This document shows, in pieces, positions 1 through 11,558 of a stretch of 64,000 nucleotides of DNA (position 1 is its first letter; every line of letters starts with the position of its first letter). Both the position numbers and the translations under genes were made by a program. This DNA comes from Elymus sibiricus (Eukaryota; Streptophyta; Magnoliopsida; Poales; Poaceae), in the NCBI GenBank assembly GCA_039707655.1, contig CM077664.1, forward strand, positions 198,642,195-198,706,194, given 5' to 3'. The notes beneath the pieces were generated by a model. That model was not told the origin of the DNA. It made no database searches and saw nothing but the letters and a program-made list of their open reading frames with translations.

Positions 1-91
1 ATAAGCCCAACATGGCATGCCAATGCCATATCCCAAAACCACTCCAAACCCAACAATTTACAACACCAGCTGCTGCTGTCAGACATGACCA

Positions 92-580
92 CTATATACA
101 AAAGCGCGACGACGGCCTCTTGCCGCCGGCTCTGTCCAGCAACCCACACATGACCACCTTCTTCTTGTGCTCCTCGGGCCACAAGTAGTCCAGCGCCACC
201 CGGTCACTGAGCCTCCGGCTGCTACCGCCCCTGGTGTCGGCCGGCGCCGCCCCGAACCACCGCGCGCCGTACATGCACGAGCACAAGAAGAACACCGCGG
301 TGACGCGGCCGAAGAATACGATCACGCCCAGCGTCGTGGCCGCCGTCCACAGGCCGCCTGTGGAAGGCTCGGTGCCGCCACGGTCGAGCTGGAGCGAGTG
401 GAACCTAGAGGACGGGGCTCGCCACACGCCATCGGCCGGCCTCAGGAACGGCGGGCTGATCGTCTCCGGCCGCGCAGGCGCCGTCTCTTTAGCACAGCTC
501 GTGGTTGGTGCGGCGTCATCATCGACCGTTCGCCATGGCTTGCTCCGTTTTTGCTTCTTGGCGCCGCCGGAGCCGCCAAC
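92..580 (-). CDS. Exon 2 of the same putative membrane protein gene
   Basis: Second and last coding exon, stop at 94-92. Two acceptor AGs lie six bases apart, giving exon starts at 586 or 580; both keep phase 0, so the product would be about 266-268 residues. The exon encodes a Ser/Pro/acidic linker, then one likely transmembrane helix (TLGVIVFFGRVTAVFFLCS), then a short tail with the motif HKKKVVMCGLLDR. This tail and the single C-terminal helix are the best support for the At5g23160-like assignment, which I make from memory. The helix suggests a membrane-anchored protein with a basic N-terminal side. No premature stop or frameshift is seen. It lies about 7.9 kb from exon 1 because of the transposon-bearing intron. 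Confidence 0.7.
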   Translation of the reverse strand, partial: VGGSGGAKKQKRSKPWRTVDDDAAPTTSCAKETAPARPETISPPFLRPADGVWRAPSSRFHSLQLDRGGTEPSTGGLWTAATTLGVIVFFGRVTAVFFLCSCMYGARWFGAAPADTRGGSSRRLSDRVALDYLWPEEHKKKVVMCGLLDRAGGKRPSSRFCI

Positions 581-2053
581 CTGCAGCTGCAGAACATTGG
601 CAATGGGCAATTAGCCACTGAGTAGGACTGTAGGCACTGCACTGCTCCATAGTTGGAACTAGCTTTTTTATTATATAAAGCAAAGACATATCATGTTTAT
701 CTTAGAAAGTGAACCTTAGAGGTCCATGTACCTAAACAAATTTGGAAAATGAAGGTAGCTTGAAAATTAAAATTTTCAAAATTTCATTTTTAATTTTTTT
801 TTGGTAACTTCGTAGAGGTTTGATCATAACTAAGGACAATCTAGCAAGGCGCAACCCATGGATAAAAAAGCTAGTTCCAATTACTGCCTGGAAATAAAAA
901 ATGTTGTTTTTACCGCAAGGATGAAACAATTAGACCTCTCTTCTTCCAATAGAAGTGTGTCCGTGATATATGATCGGTTATGTAGGTGGCTTCTAACTTG
1001 TACCCACCCTGTAGTGTTGCTATTACGTTTGGCAATTAGTTATGTGGAGACTATTGCAAGCTTAGAATCCTTATCAGGGCGGGAGCTACAACTTTGATTT
1101 GGTCGTTTTTAGCTACGCAGAAATGATGTGGTTTTTAATAATTAAAACTTCTCTCCACTAGAGGCTTCATTTTTGGTCTATTCTTTAGCGACTGGAGTAC
1201 ACACAGTTGCATGGTGTGTGTGCATGCAGGCATGTAGCATGCGGCAAGAAAGTTCTTACCTAATATGAATGTCGGTGTAGAAAATCGGACCGGCCCTCTT
1301 CCTTAGTACGCATTATTTTAGTCATGTGTGGCAAATATTTTGCCTACTTGTCTATATGCATGTGCTGGCTGTGTGCATTATATTTATGCAAAGGCTGATG
1401 TGAACTTGTTATGTTTGTATCTCTTTGATGTGACGTTATGAGTCAATAGAAGTGTCCTTATTAAGAAAATAGGTGCTCAAAAAGTTAAAGGTAAAAACTG
1501 AAGTGGGCCACAATATTTCTACAAGAAGCTCAGGCGACGGGAGGGGACAGGCCCCCAGGGCTTCGGTCCGGTAGTTCTAGGGGTAGGAATAGTTTAGGGT
1601 ATGCCTCCGTATCGGCGAGCGCGACGAAGGCGGCGCCGTCAGCATGGAATAAGGTCTCCCTGATTTACCCTCGTTTCATTGGTGCTTCATACCTTCGGGA
1701 GGTGTGTGGAGGATGGTGTGGTCCTCGCAGAGGTGACACCTAGCAGATGGCGGTGCTTCGGCGTCGACATGGTCTTCTGGGCTCCGATCCACCTCGAATC
1801 TGTCCAGTAGGACGGAATCGATGGGGCTCCACATATATTCCTGCCGTCGCCTCGAGGCGGCAAGGTGAGGGTTTCTCATCCTGCATGCGCGCCAATGAGT
1901 TCCCAGATTTATTCGGGGTTCAACGACGACGCCCAACATTGGTATGTCATCGGCTCTTGCTGGCGACGACCAATGGTGATCATTCGGTGGTCCAGGTGCC
2001 TCGATGGAATTTTTGTTATGTTTGGGGTGTTTTATACTCCCGGTGGACCTTTA

Positions 2054-2563
2054 TGTTAAATTATGATCCAAATTCTAGTACCGTATTGGACTAGACGTAG
2101 TACAAACGGTATGGGTCTTTGCGTTGGTACCGACGCGTACGAGTACAACTCGTTTACTTGTCCTCCAAGGACTCTTATGCATTGCCCTCATATATACCCC
2201 ATGTAGTCGCACCTAAAGACGGCCTGTCGTCTCGTGCTTGTAATACTCCTCCATCATAGTGTTTGCGCCTTCGTGCGTCCGTGGTTTTCTACCGCAAGGG
2301 TTTTCACGTAAAAATCCGTGTCTCTCGTGTCTCGTTTATTCTCGTTTTACTCCCTCCGTTCCAAAATATAGTGCGTCCTCGGTTTCCGCGCTTCAACTTT
2401 GACCATAAATTTAACCAATGAGACCGACTGCGGCGGGAGCAAAAATTATACGGTATAATTTTTGCTCCCGCCGCAGTCAGTCTCGTTGGTTAAATTTATG
2501 ATCAAAGTTGAACCTCGGGAAGCGCGGGCACACTATATTTTGGAACGGAGGGAGTATCTAACA
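2054..2563 (+). repeat. Copia 5' LTR, split by a Stowaway MITE
   Basis: LTR bases are 2054-2349 plus 2557-2563; the MITE and its TA duplication occupy the rest. A TATA-like CATATATACC lies at about 2188-2197, the likely core promoter of the element. The LTR ends TCTAACA. Without the MITE it is about 303 bp, the same as the 3' LTR. Confidence 0.93.
2350..2554. mobile_element. Stowaway-type MITE (Tc1/mariner derived)
   Basis: A 205-bp element starting CTCCCTCCGTTCC and ending GGAACGGAGGGAG, the standard Stowaway termini of Triticeae, flanked by TA on both sides (2348-2349, 2555-2556). Almost the whole length is one inverted repeat, meeting at about 2452 in TATAC/GTATA. It is absent from the other LTR of the same element, so it arrived after the Copia insertion. 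It has no coding capacity and would depend on a mariner transposase elsewhere. Confidence 0.96.
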
Positions 2564-2565
2564 AG

Positions 2566-2576
2566 TGGTCAGAGCC
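2566..2576 (+). other. Copia primer binding site (initiator Met tRNA type)
   Basis: TGGTCAGAGCC lies two bases after the 5' LTR. The usual plant Copia site is TGGTATCAGAGCC; this copy lacks two bases in the middle, which should weaken tRNA pairing. Confidence 0.8.
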
Positions 2577-3102
2577 AAGTTTCGTATACGAGATGGAGAC
2601 GAGAGATTAGGGTTGCGCGTGTGTGCGCGGCCTTCTGCGATCCGTCAAATCGCAGGTTCCGCCGAGACCGACAGGAGTTCGAGAAATTTTGGCAGCGTGC
2701 TGTGCGCCGCTTCTGGCGATCCGTCGAGTCGCTTATTCTGCTGCTGCGCCACCGAGATCGATCAGCGAAAAGGCATCAAGTCCCGACGCTTGGCAAGCGA
2801 CGCATCCGCCGAGTCGCCTGTTCACGCGGCCGCATCTTCACGTGAAGATTTTGGGTCATCGGTGGTACTATTTGTGCTACCCGCACAGAAATCGAGATCT
2901 GATTGATCTCCACTTCTCACGAGGCCAAGCTGATCCACAAGTCCAGATTTTCGTTTTCTATTGCTTTCCAATTGCCACGAGTACACCCGAGGCTATCAGG
3001 TGCTATTTACTCAGTACTTTTTTTGTTTGCTATGCATTAATTAATTCTGTCAAGAATTTTCTACCGGCTTGTACTACTTTGTGCACACAGATTTATCGAC
3101 TC

Positions 3103-6100
3103 ATGGCATCCATGAAGTACGATCTTCCATTGTTGGACCGTGACACAAGGTTTACCCTATGGCAAGTCAAGATGCGGGCGTTGTTGGCGCAAGCCGATTA
3201 TGATGATGCGCTGGATAGTTTTGGGAAGAATAGAATTCAAGACTGGACTGATGATGAGAAAAGAAGGGATCGTAAGGCTTTGTCACAAATTCAACTCCAT
3301 TTGCATAATAATATTTTGCAGGAAGTTTTGAGCGAGAAAACTGCCGCCGCTCTATGGTTAAAGCTGGAAGGGATTTGCATGACTAAAGATCTCACCAGCA
3401 AGATGCATCTGAAGCAAAAATTATTCCTGCACAGGTTACCCGAGGGAGGTAATGTTTTGAATCATATTTCAGAATTTAAAGAGATTATATCTGATCTAGC
3501 TGCAATGGATGTTAAGTATGAAGAGGAAGATACTGCTTTAATGTTACTTTGTTCACTGCCAAGTTCTTATACCAATTTTAGAGACACCATATTATACAGT
3601 CGTGATACTCTCACACTTAATGAAGTTTATGAAGCTTTGAACTCTAAGGAGAAGATGAAATTAATGGAGCCTCCTGATGGTTCAAGTTCATCCCAAGCCG
3701 AGGGATTATCTGTTCGTGGCAGGACAAAAGAAAAGAACTCGCATAATGGAAACAGGGGCAAAAGTAAAAACGGCTACAGGGGCCGGTCGCAATCCAGAGA
3801 CAAGAAACAGTATTGCAGGTATTGAAAGAGAGACGGGCATGACATCTCAGAGTGTTTCAAGTCGCAGAACAAAGAAAAGAGGAAAGGTAACAAACAAGGT
3901 GAAAATTCTGCTAATATTGCTCGTGATGATAGTTCTGATGATGCTCTTGTTGTTATTGCTGGATGTGCTGAGACCAATGATGAGTGGGTACTTGACACTG
4001 CATGTACTTTTCATATGTGCCCGCATAGAGATTGGTTTACTACTTTTGATTCTACTACTGCTGTTGGTTCTGTTTTGGGTTTTGATAATTCACCATGCAA
4101 GATTGAAGGCATAGGTTCCGTTCGAATCAAGATGTTTGATGGCACAATCAGAACTTTGACAGATGTTCGGTATATTCCGAAGATGAAGAGAAATCTTATC
4201 TCTATGAGTGCCCTTGATGCAAAGGGATACAAGTATTCAGGTGGAGATAGTGTTTTGAAGGTCACCAAAGGTTCTCTTATTGTGATGAAAGGTGACTTAA
4301 GTTCGACCAATGGTCTTTATTACCTTCGAGGTTCTACCGTTTCAGGTAACGCTACTCCAGCTATTTCAAAGAATTCTGATTGTGATGCTGCTAACCTTTG
4401 GCATATGCGTCTTGGACATATGAGTGAACTTGGTTTGGCAGAGTTAAATAAGAGAGGTCTCCTTGATGGATATGAAACTGGCAAATTGAAATTTTGTGAG
4501 CATTGTATCTTCGGCAAGCACAAGAGGGTGAAGTTCAACACTTCGACTCATACAACTGAAGGTATTCTTGATTATGTGCATTCTGATTTATGGGGACCAT
4601 CTCGCAGAAAGTCACTAGGTGGTGCTAGTTATATGCTGACTATTATTGATGATTATTCGAGAAAAGTTTGGCCTTATTTCTTGAAGCATAAATATCAAGC
4701 ATTCTCAGCATTTAAGGAGTGGAAGATTATGATTGAGAGGCAAACTGAAAAGAAGGTAAAAATACTTCGCACTGATAATGGTATGGAATTCTGTTCTAAG
4801 CAATTTGCGAATTATTGCAAGTCTGAAGGCATTGTCAGACATTACACCGTTCCTTATACTCCTCAACAAAACGGTGTTGCTGAGAGTATGAACAAGACCA
4901 TTATTTCCAGAGCCCGTTGCATGTTGTCCAATGCAGGTTTGCATAGGCGTTTTTGGGCTGAGGCCGCTTCCACTGCTTGTTATCTCATTAATCGGTCACC
5001 ATCTATTGCTCTTAACAAGAAAACTCCAATTGAGGTATGGTCTGGTTCACCTGCTGATTATTCATAGTTGAGAGTTTTTGGTTGCACTGCTTATGCTCAT
5101 GTTGATAATGGAAAGTTGGAGCCTAGGGCTGTTAAGTGCATCTTTCTTGGTTATAAATCTGGTGTTAAAGGTTTTAAATTGTGGAATCCTAAAACCCAGA
5201 AGATTGTTATTAGCAGAAATGTTATCTTTAATGAATCTGCTATGTTACATGATGTTCCATCTACTAATGTTCCCGTTGAGAGTGAACAACAACCTACTAT
5301 TCAGGAGCCTACTGTTCAGGTGGAGCATGTTATTGATTCAGGTGATACATCCAATAAGGAAAATGTTGATGCACATGATGAACCCGTCGTTGATGATGAA
5401 CATGTCACTCCAAATCAGCCTATTGTTCCATCCAGTTGGAATCTCGCACGCGACAAAGTTAGGCGGGGTATTGAGAAACCTAAAAGGTTAATTGAAGAGT
5501 GCAATATGGTTTCTTTTGCTTTATCTGTTGCAGAGGAAATTGAAGGTAATGCTGAGCCTTCTTCATATTCCGAGGCTATTATTTCTGGTGATAGTAATAA
5601 GTGGATGACCGCTATGCATGATGAGATGGAATCACTTGAAAAGAATGGCACTTGGGATTTAGTAAAATTACCTAGAGAGAAGAAACCTATTCGTTGCAAG
5701 TGGGTTTTCAAAAGAAAAGAAGGTCTTTCTCCTAATGATGAGACAAGATATAAAGCAAGGTTAGTTGCTAAAGGTTATAGCCAGATTCCAGGTATTGACT
5801 ATAATGAAGTTTTTTCTCCTATTGTGAAGCATAGCTCTATTCGCACTTTACTCAGTATTGTTGCCATGCATGATTTTGAGCTTGAACAGTTAGATGTTAA
5901 AACTACATTCTTACATGGAGAATTAGAAGAGGATATTTATATGGAACAACCTAAAGGTTTTGTTATTCCTGGGAAAAGCTTGTCTGTAAGTTAAAGAAGT
6001 CTCTTTATGGATTGAAGCAATCTCCTAGACAGTGGTACAAGAGATTTGATACCTTTATGCCCTCTCAAGGTTTCAAAAGGTCTAATTATGATAGCTGTGT

Positions 6101-7106
6101 TTATTTGAAAACTGCCAATGGTTTAGCTATTTATTTGCTCCTTTATGTTGATGATATGCTAATTGCTGCAAAGAGTATGTCAGAGATTAATGAACTAAAG
6201 AAGCAATTGAGTAATGAATTTGAGATGAAGGATTTGGGTGCAGCAAAGAAAATACTTGGCATGGAAATATCCAGAGATAGACCGTCTGGAAAAGTATATC
6301 TAAGTCAGAAGGGATATATTGATAAAGTTCTTCGTCGTTTTAATATGCATAATGCCAAGCCGGTGAGTACACCGTTAACTGCACACTTCAAATTATCATC
6401 AGCTTTATGTCCTAAGTCAGATGCAGATATTGAGTACATGTCTAGAGTTCCCTATTCGAGTGCAGTTGGTTCACTTATGTATGCCATGGTTTGTTCTCGT
6501 CCTGATTTATCATATGCACTGAGTGTTGTTAGTAGATACATGGCTAATCTTGGAAAAGAGCATTGGAAAGCAGTTCAGTGGATTTTCAGATACCTACGAG
6601 GTACTTCTAATGCTTATTTACAGTTTGGGAAAACTGGAGATGGACTTGTTGGTTTTGTTGATTCTGATTTTGCTGGTGATTTGGATAAGAGAAGATCGCT
6701 CACAGGTTATGTTTTCACCATTGGTGGTTGCGTTGTGAGTTGGAGAGCAACTTTGCAGTCTATTGTGGCATGTTCCACTACCGATGCCGAGTATATGGCT
6801 ATTTCCAAGGCATGCAAAGAAACTATCTGGTTGAGAGGTTTGTACGCTGAGCTTTGTGGAGATTCATCTTGCCCTACCATATTTTCTGACAGTCAAAGTG
6901 CCATATGTCTTACAAAGAATCCAATGTATCATGAGAGAACAAAGCACATTGATGTCAGATTTCACTATATTCGAGATGTTATTGCTGAAGGCGATTTGAA
7001 GGTATGCAAGATAAGTACGCATGATAATCCTGCTGATATGATGACAATGCCAGTTCCTACCAATAAGTTTGAGCTTTGCTCAGGCTTAGTTGGTATTTCT
7101 CACTAG
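3103..7106 (+). pseudogene. Copia gag-pol polyprotein, interrupted
   Basis: Starts at ATG 3103 (MASMKYDLP). The gag part has the UBN2-type fold region (about 3150-3660) and a basic linker. A CX2CX4HX4C zinc knuckle spans about 3814-3855, and a TGA at 3823-3825 falls on its second Cys. Protease follows with DTACTFHMC (Asp at 3994), then the GAG-pre-integrase HHCC region (about 4396-4510). The integrase triad is intact: Asp 4585, Asp 4774, Glu 4882, with 35 residues between the last two. A TAG at 5065-5067 breaks the frame after integrase. RT begins about 5600; a net one-base frame change at about 5976-5990 precedes its LKQSPRQWY motif. The RT active site YVDD is at 6144-6155. RNase H lies about 6650-6900 and the frame ends at 7106. 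All domains are present, so this is a recently inactivated copy. Confidence 0.93.
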
Positions 7107-7186
7107 TCCTATGGATTTTGACGCACAAGGTGTTTATGCTGATTTGGATGGAGTTATTTACTTTCTTCGACTACTGGAGGGAATTT

Positions 7187-7505
7187 GGCTCAAGGTGGAG
7201 ATTGTTAAATTATGATCCAAATTCTAGTACCGTATTAGACTAGACGTAGTACAAACGGTGTGGGTCTTTGCGTTGGTACCGACGCGTACGAGTACAACTC
7301 GTTTACTTGTCCTCCAATGACTCTTATGTATTGCCCTCATATATACCCCATGTAGTCGCACATAAAGACGGCCTGTCGTCTCGTGCTTGTAATACTCCTT
7401 CATCATAGTGTTTGCGCCTTCGTGCGTCTGTGGTTTTCTCCCGCAAGGGTTTCCACGTAAAAATCCGTGTCTCTCGTGTCTCGTTTATTCTCGTTTTATC
7501 TAACA
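7187..7505 (+). repeat. Copia polypurine tract and 3' LTR
   Basis: The purine-rich GGTGGAGAT directly precedes the LTR start TGTTAAATT at 7203. The LTR (303 bp, 7203-7505) ends TCTAACA and is followed by the CTTTA duplication. A TATA-like CATATATACC lies at about 7338-7347. It has no MITE, unlike its 5' partner. Confidence 0.93.
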
Positions 7506-8502
7506 CTTTATAATAGACACGGGTCCTTCCGAAAGAGAAACAAATAACATTGATCTCACCACTAGAACACATTTCCAATGGTTGAAAAAGGTGTCAAAAA
7601 GAATAAAAATTGGCATTGCTATTTCTAATTAGTTGCCTAGAAATTTTTACTTTTGTATTGATTAAGTCGGATGCAACCTACTGTCTAGCTAGCCAGCTAT
7701 TGAATTTCTGTTGGTTGGATATGAAATAAGCACTCAGGATTTTTGACTTTTTCGTGAGTCGACACCTATTAGTTGAAACACACACAAAAAATATTGCGTA
7801 CAAACCACATATATTTTGCCTAAGTGTTGTTAGAGTCAAAATATAACTAAGAAAAAAGTTAAAGCTACTTCGGCATATGGTTTTTATAAAGTTTGGATTG
7901 CTTACCACGTGGTATCTAGGCATACGGTTGGAAAAACTGAATTGTCACAATCCACCGCTAAACCACACACAACCTTTAGTATCCTTGCAGTGTTCAGCAA
8001 GGCATGACATCCGGTTGTGTGTTATGTTAGTTTTTATGCTTTTTAGAACAATATAATATGCCATTTTAGAGGTCCTTCAGCCATAAGGCAAGCTGCCGAG
8101 CACGTTGGCGCATGTTTCATTAGTAAACGCACACGTGACGCGCGGGCTAAAAGTCGCTAGTCCAAAACCTCATAACAGTGACACGCCGGAGACCCAAAAC
8201 CCCGTCTCCCCTCCGTCTCTCTCTTGTTCCGCGGAATGGCCGGCGTTGGTGGGTCAATCACGCAGCCCCGGCCCCGGCCCCGTCTCCATCTCCATCCCGT
8301 TAAACTACTACGTACCCACCTGCTAATTAATCAACAAACCACGCAAGCAATCGCGAAGCGTAGCTAGAGCTTGCCGATAGCGCCGTACCAGTCGGAAAAT
8401 TAGCGGACAAATCAATCTAATCAAGTGCCAACACTGCATTACTGCTAGCTCAAGATCATCAATGGCCATGGCGATCGATCGATGTCCATGCATGTGACGT
8501 AC

Positions 8503-8814
8503 CTTTGGTAGGAAGCTGCTCCCCGACGAGACGGACGCGAGCGCCTTCTTGACCTGCAGCGACCTGAGCAGGAGCAGCAGCAGCTTCCTCCTCCGCTTCC
8601 CCTTGTTCTTGCCGCCCGCCTCCGAGCTCTTGCTCTTCCGGAGCCACGGCCACGAGAGCCACGACAGGCTGAGCCTGAGCCTGAGCCTAAACCTGCGCCG
8701 GCGACGCCGCCGCTCCGGCGCGGCCGGTAGCCTGGAGCCCCAGAAGCAGAACGGCAGGCACGGGCAGCCTCCACCCCGGCCGCCGTGGCTGCCGGAGACC
8801 TCGTCTTCGTCCAT
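8503..8814 (-). CDS. Exon 1 of a putative small membrane protein (At5g23160-like family)
   Basis: First coding exon of the only recognisable host gene. The ATG is at 8814-8812; the frame stays open up to 8868, but only a GTG lies there. The product starts MDEDEV, has a Cys-rich stretch (CPCLPFCFWGS), then Arg-rich and Leu/Lys-rich basic blocks, and ends SSFLPK. The exon closes on a codon boundary at a strong donor, AAG|GTACGT, with GT at 8502-8501. From memory, a short Cys/Phe motif near the N-terminus and a conserved KKKVV motif near the C-terminus fit plant proteins annotated as uncharacterised At5g23160-like. Biochemical function is unknown. It pairs with exon 2 at 92-580. The gene model is inferred from matching splice phase; no transcript is available here. 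Confidence 0.7.
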
Positions 8815-9954
8815 GTCGACGGCGGCAGCACAGGCACAGCTCTCGTGGGTCGATCGGCACGTATGCACTGGTGGTGCGGCCGCGCGCGCTAGAGGAGTGC
8901 GTGGCGGTGACGCGGCAGGGACGACGACGGCGGCATGCTGCGCGGCCTAGTCCGGGAACAAGAAATTTGACCTCGGAAGTGCTTGGATTCTTGATGGAGG
9001 CCGGCTGGTCTGATCAAGAGAAGCTTTTAGGCGATGCGATTGTGAGGCTTTTCCAAAGGGGGGACAGACGCGGTCTCGCTCTAGGCATCACGACTGCAGC
9101 TCATGGAAACAGCCCTGGCACGTTGAGCTTGCTAGCTAGCCACCAGTTTGCAAAAGCTAAGAGGAGTGCAAATAAACAAAATTCTAGGTCGTGGTCGCCT
9201 AACCCGCTCTGTAGCTATCGGCAAGTTTGCAACTAAAATGTTTAAAACGGAGGAATGGAAACGAGATGTTTAAAAATTCGGAATTGATATAAATCCGACG
9301 TCAGATTTATAGGATTTGGGGGCGAACGTGTCGCGGGCTGTCCGATCGGATGCACAAATCTTGATGCGTGGGGTCCCACCACGTCACGTTTTCCTAGTTC
9401 GACCTGGGGTGGTGTCAACCCGAACGAACCTTATTCCCTCGACCTCGACAACTCTCTTTTCTCACCCGCTCCCCATTCTCTTCGCCACCACTGAGCTGCT
9501 CGCCGGGGAGGTGCATGGGTGGTGGAGGCCTCGCGGGAGGGGTAGCCGGGTTACTGTGGTGCTCGTGCACCCCAGGGATACCATTCGATGGCGAGTCGTC
9601 GATGGACTTCCTCGTCTGCTTCAACGTAATCCGCATCAAGGTGGATCTGCCCCCGCCCCCGCGCTTCATCTACCTCTGCCGCAACATGGGAACAGGTCTG
9701 ATGAATCCCCGCCCGCTCCTCTATTCAGCTACTTGATGAGCTCAATTGACCCTCGATTCGGGTTACTGGATACCAACTTTGTTGGTAAATTTAGTCTCCA
9801 TTAGAGCATAATCGATTTGCATATTAGAATGCGTGATTGTATCCTCTGCAAGTTTTCTAGAGTGGTGTTGAACACGATGTATCTCTATGTTGAGAGAAGT
9901 ATATATTAGTTGCCATGTCCACATGTAAAAAATGCAGGTATTCTGTTTGGGATT
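8815..9954. other. Upstream region of the host gene, with a GC-rich gene-like fragment
   Basis: The first few hundred bases should hold the leader and promoter of the minus-strand gene; I see no convincing TATA box. A palindrome TATAAATC-CGACGTCA-GATTTATA lies at about 9287-9310. From about 9430 to 9740 the plus strand is GC-rich with a CT-rich leader followed by an open frame of 73 codons (9515-9736, MGGGGLAGGV...). I do not recognise this product; it could be a first exon, a captured gene fragment or chance. Nothing else is evident. Confidence 0.4.
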
Positions 9955-11400
9955 TGACCATGGCAAAAAATTGTATTCACCATGGAAATTTTTACGCCCA
10001 CGACAACTCTCTTATACAAAACATGACAATTTTAATTAAAACACCATGGATTTTTTTTAAATATGCATATGCAATGGCATTTGTTGTTCATATTTTGTGT
10101 TTTTTTTTACATGCACGACAAATTTCTCAGACAAAACATGGCAAATTTCAAATAAAATACCATGGCAAATTTAATTCATGGACCACGGTAAATTTCTGTA
10201 TCATGGCAATACTACTTCATGGGGCCATGACAATTTTACTAAAGAATCATTTGTACATTATTTTTTATTTTCTCTAATACAACAAACTTAGTTTATGGAC
10301 CATGGCAAGTTTAATACAATTACCATGGCAAATTTCTTTTTTGTGTCATGGCAAAATTATTTTACATACATGGCTATTTCCGTGTCCAAAGCATGACAAT
10401 TATAATGAAACAACAATGTCATTTTTTAATATGCATCTGCCATGGCAAGTTTTGTTCATTTTTTAATTATGCTCCTTCAATTTCTAGTTCATTGAGCATA
10501 TCATGGAAAAAAAAATTGTGTGCATTGGTCACATGGAAAAAAAATAAAATCAAAAAGTGTGTCTCATACATCATAGCAAATTTTCAATCATTTTTTTGGA
10601 ATAGTCACACGATAAATGTATGAAAATTTGATCATCATAACATTTTACGTTTTAAGAACATGGCTAATTTTACTTTGCAGCATGGCAATATTTTACTTTA
10701 TTGGCATGGCAAAATTTACTTTTTAATTTGCCATGGCAAGTTTACCTTTATTTACATGGCAAATTTACCTGTATTGCCATGCAAAATATTTAACTTTTAT
10801 TGCCATGGAAATTTTGCATTTGTTGCCATGGCAAAATTACTTACATTGCCATGACAAAATTACTTTTACATACATGTCAATTATACTTTAATAGTTCATG
10901 GGAAATTATTTTTTATTTTTATGGCAATTTAACTTTTATGATCCATGTCAAATTTTACTTTTAATGTCATGGTAAATTTCACCTTCATCTTTTCCATGGG
11001 AATTTCTGCTTTTCATGGGACCATGGTACATTTCCTTTATGAAACATGGCAATTACTACCGAACAATATATGGTACACTTCTTTGTGTTCTACATGATGG
11101 CAATTTTTAATCTACATTTTGTGTGTGTAAAATACCTCACAATTTTTAATGCACATTTTTTCTGCCACTATGTACAGATGCAAATTGTCACGACTTTTTC
11201 ATTTTTGCGCAATTGAACAAATCTTGAACCATGGAAAAATTTGCTTTTTAAGATTATGGCAATCCTTTTTTTTCATGGTTTATTAGCATTTCTGTTTTCG
11301 AACCATGGATTTTTTTTACTAAAACAATCCATGGTATATTTTTTTCATTCTCTATAGGTCAATTTTATTTCTGGGTCATGGCACTTTTGTTCATAGCATG
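9955..11400. repeat. Degenerate CATGGCAA interspersed repeat tract
   Basis: AT-rich DNA in which CATGGCAA followed by AATTT or similar recurs every 20-60 bases. I count 14 exact CATGGCAA and many one-mismatch copies (CATGACAA, CATGGTAA, CATGGAAA). Several copies are palindromic, TTGCCATGGCAA. The unit is not a regular tandem. A related short repeat, AAACTGGGTTTTATT in about four copies, follows at 11400-11510. I do not know the family; it may be the body of an unclassified grass repeat. No coding. Confidence 0.8.
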
Positions 11401-11537
11401 GTGGAAAATTGGGTTTTATTAGTCATAGTCAAAAATGGGCTTTTATTAGGCAAAGCAAAAAACTGGGTTTTATTTTAGTCGCAGAAAAAACTGGGCTTTA
11501 TGTTTTTTTCATAGTGAAAAGGCATGTACATTCGCTC

Positions 11538-11558
11538 GGGGGGGGGGGGGGGGGGGGG
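11538..11558 (+). repeat. Homopolymer of 21 G
   Basis: An uninterrupted run of G directly after the repeat tract. Its length is likely unstable and may be an assembly-sensitive site. Confidence 0.9.

Larger units (their letters stand above)
2054..7505 (+). mobile_element. Copia LTR retrotransposon, full structure, decayed coding region
   Basis: Complete Ty1/copia element. The ends are TGTTA...TAACA and the 5-bp target duplication CTTTA is perfect (2049-2053 and 7506-7510). The order is LTR, PBS, gag, protease, integrase, reverse transcriptase, RNase H, PPT, LTR, and integrase before RT is the Copia hallmark. The two LTRs differ at about 9 of 303 positions by my count (about 3%), apart from a MITE in the 5' LTR. 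At the often-used grass rate of 1.3e-8 per site per year this means roughly one million years. It cannot be autonomous because the polyprotein has two stops and a frameshift. It lies antisense in the intron of the host gene. Family name not assigned. Confidence 0.95.
581..8502 (-). other. Large intron of the membrane-protein gene, carrying a Copia element
   Basis: GT-AG intron joining exon 1 (8503) to exon 2 (580, or 586 with the alternative acceptor). It is about 7.9 kb, of which 5.45 kb is the Copia element at 2054-7505, inserted antisense to the gene. Without it the intron would be about 2.5 kb. The remaining stretches, about 587-2048 and 7511-8502, are mostly AT-rich. The part at 1500-2048 is GC-richer and broken by the Copia insertion; I do not recognise it. 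Short open frames in these stretches show no domains and are left out. Confidence 0.65.

Noticed and set aside
167..642. Open frames overlapping exon 2 on the plus strand and in another minus frame
   Set aside because: They are by-products of high GC; only the frame of 610-92 has a helix and the conserved C-terminal motif.
1676..2094. Open frames on both strands left of the Copia element
   Set aside because: No domain is visible, the plus-strand frame runs into the LTR, and the region is intronic.
8871..9236. 121-codon plus-strand frame beside exon 1
   Set aside because: It overlaps the likely leader of the minus-strand gene and shows no domain; probably chance in GC-rich DNA.
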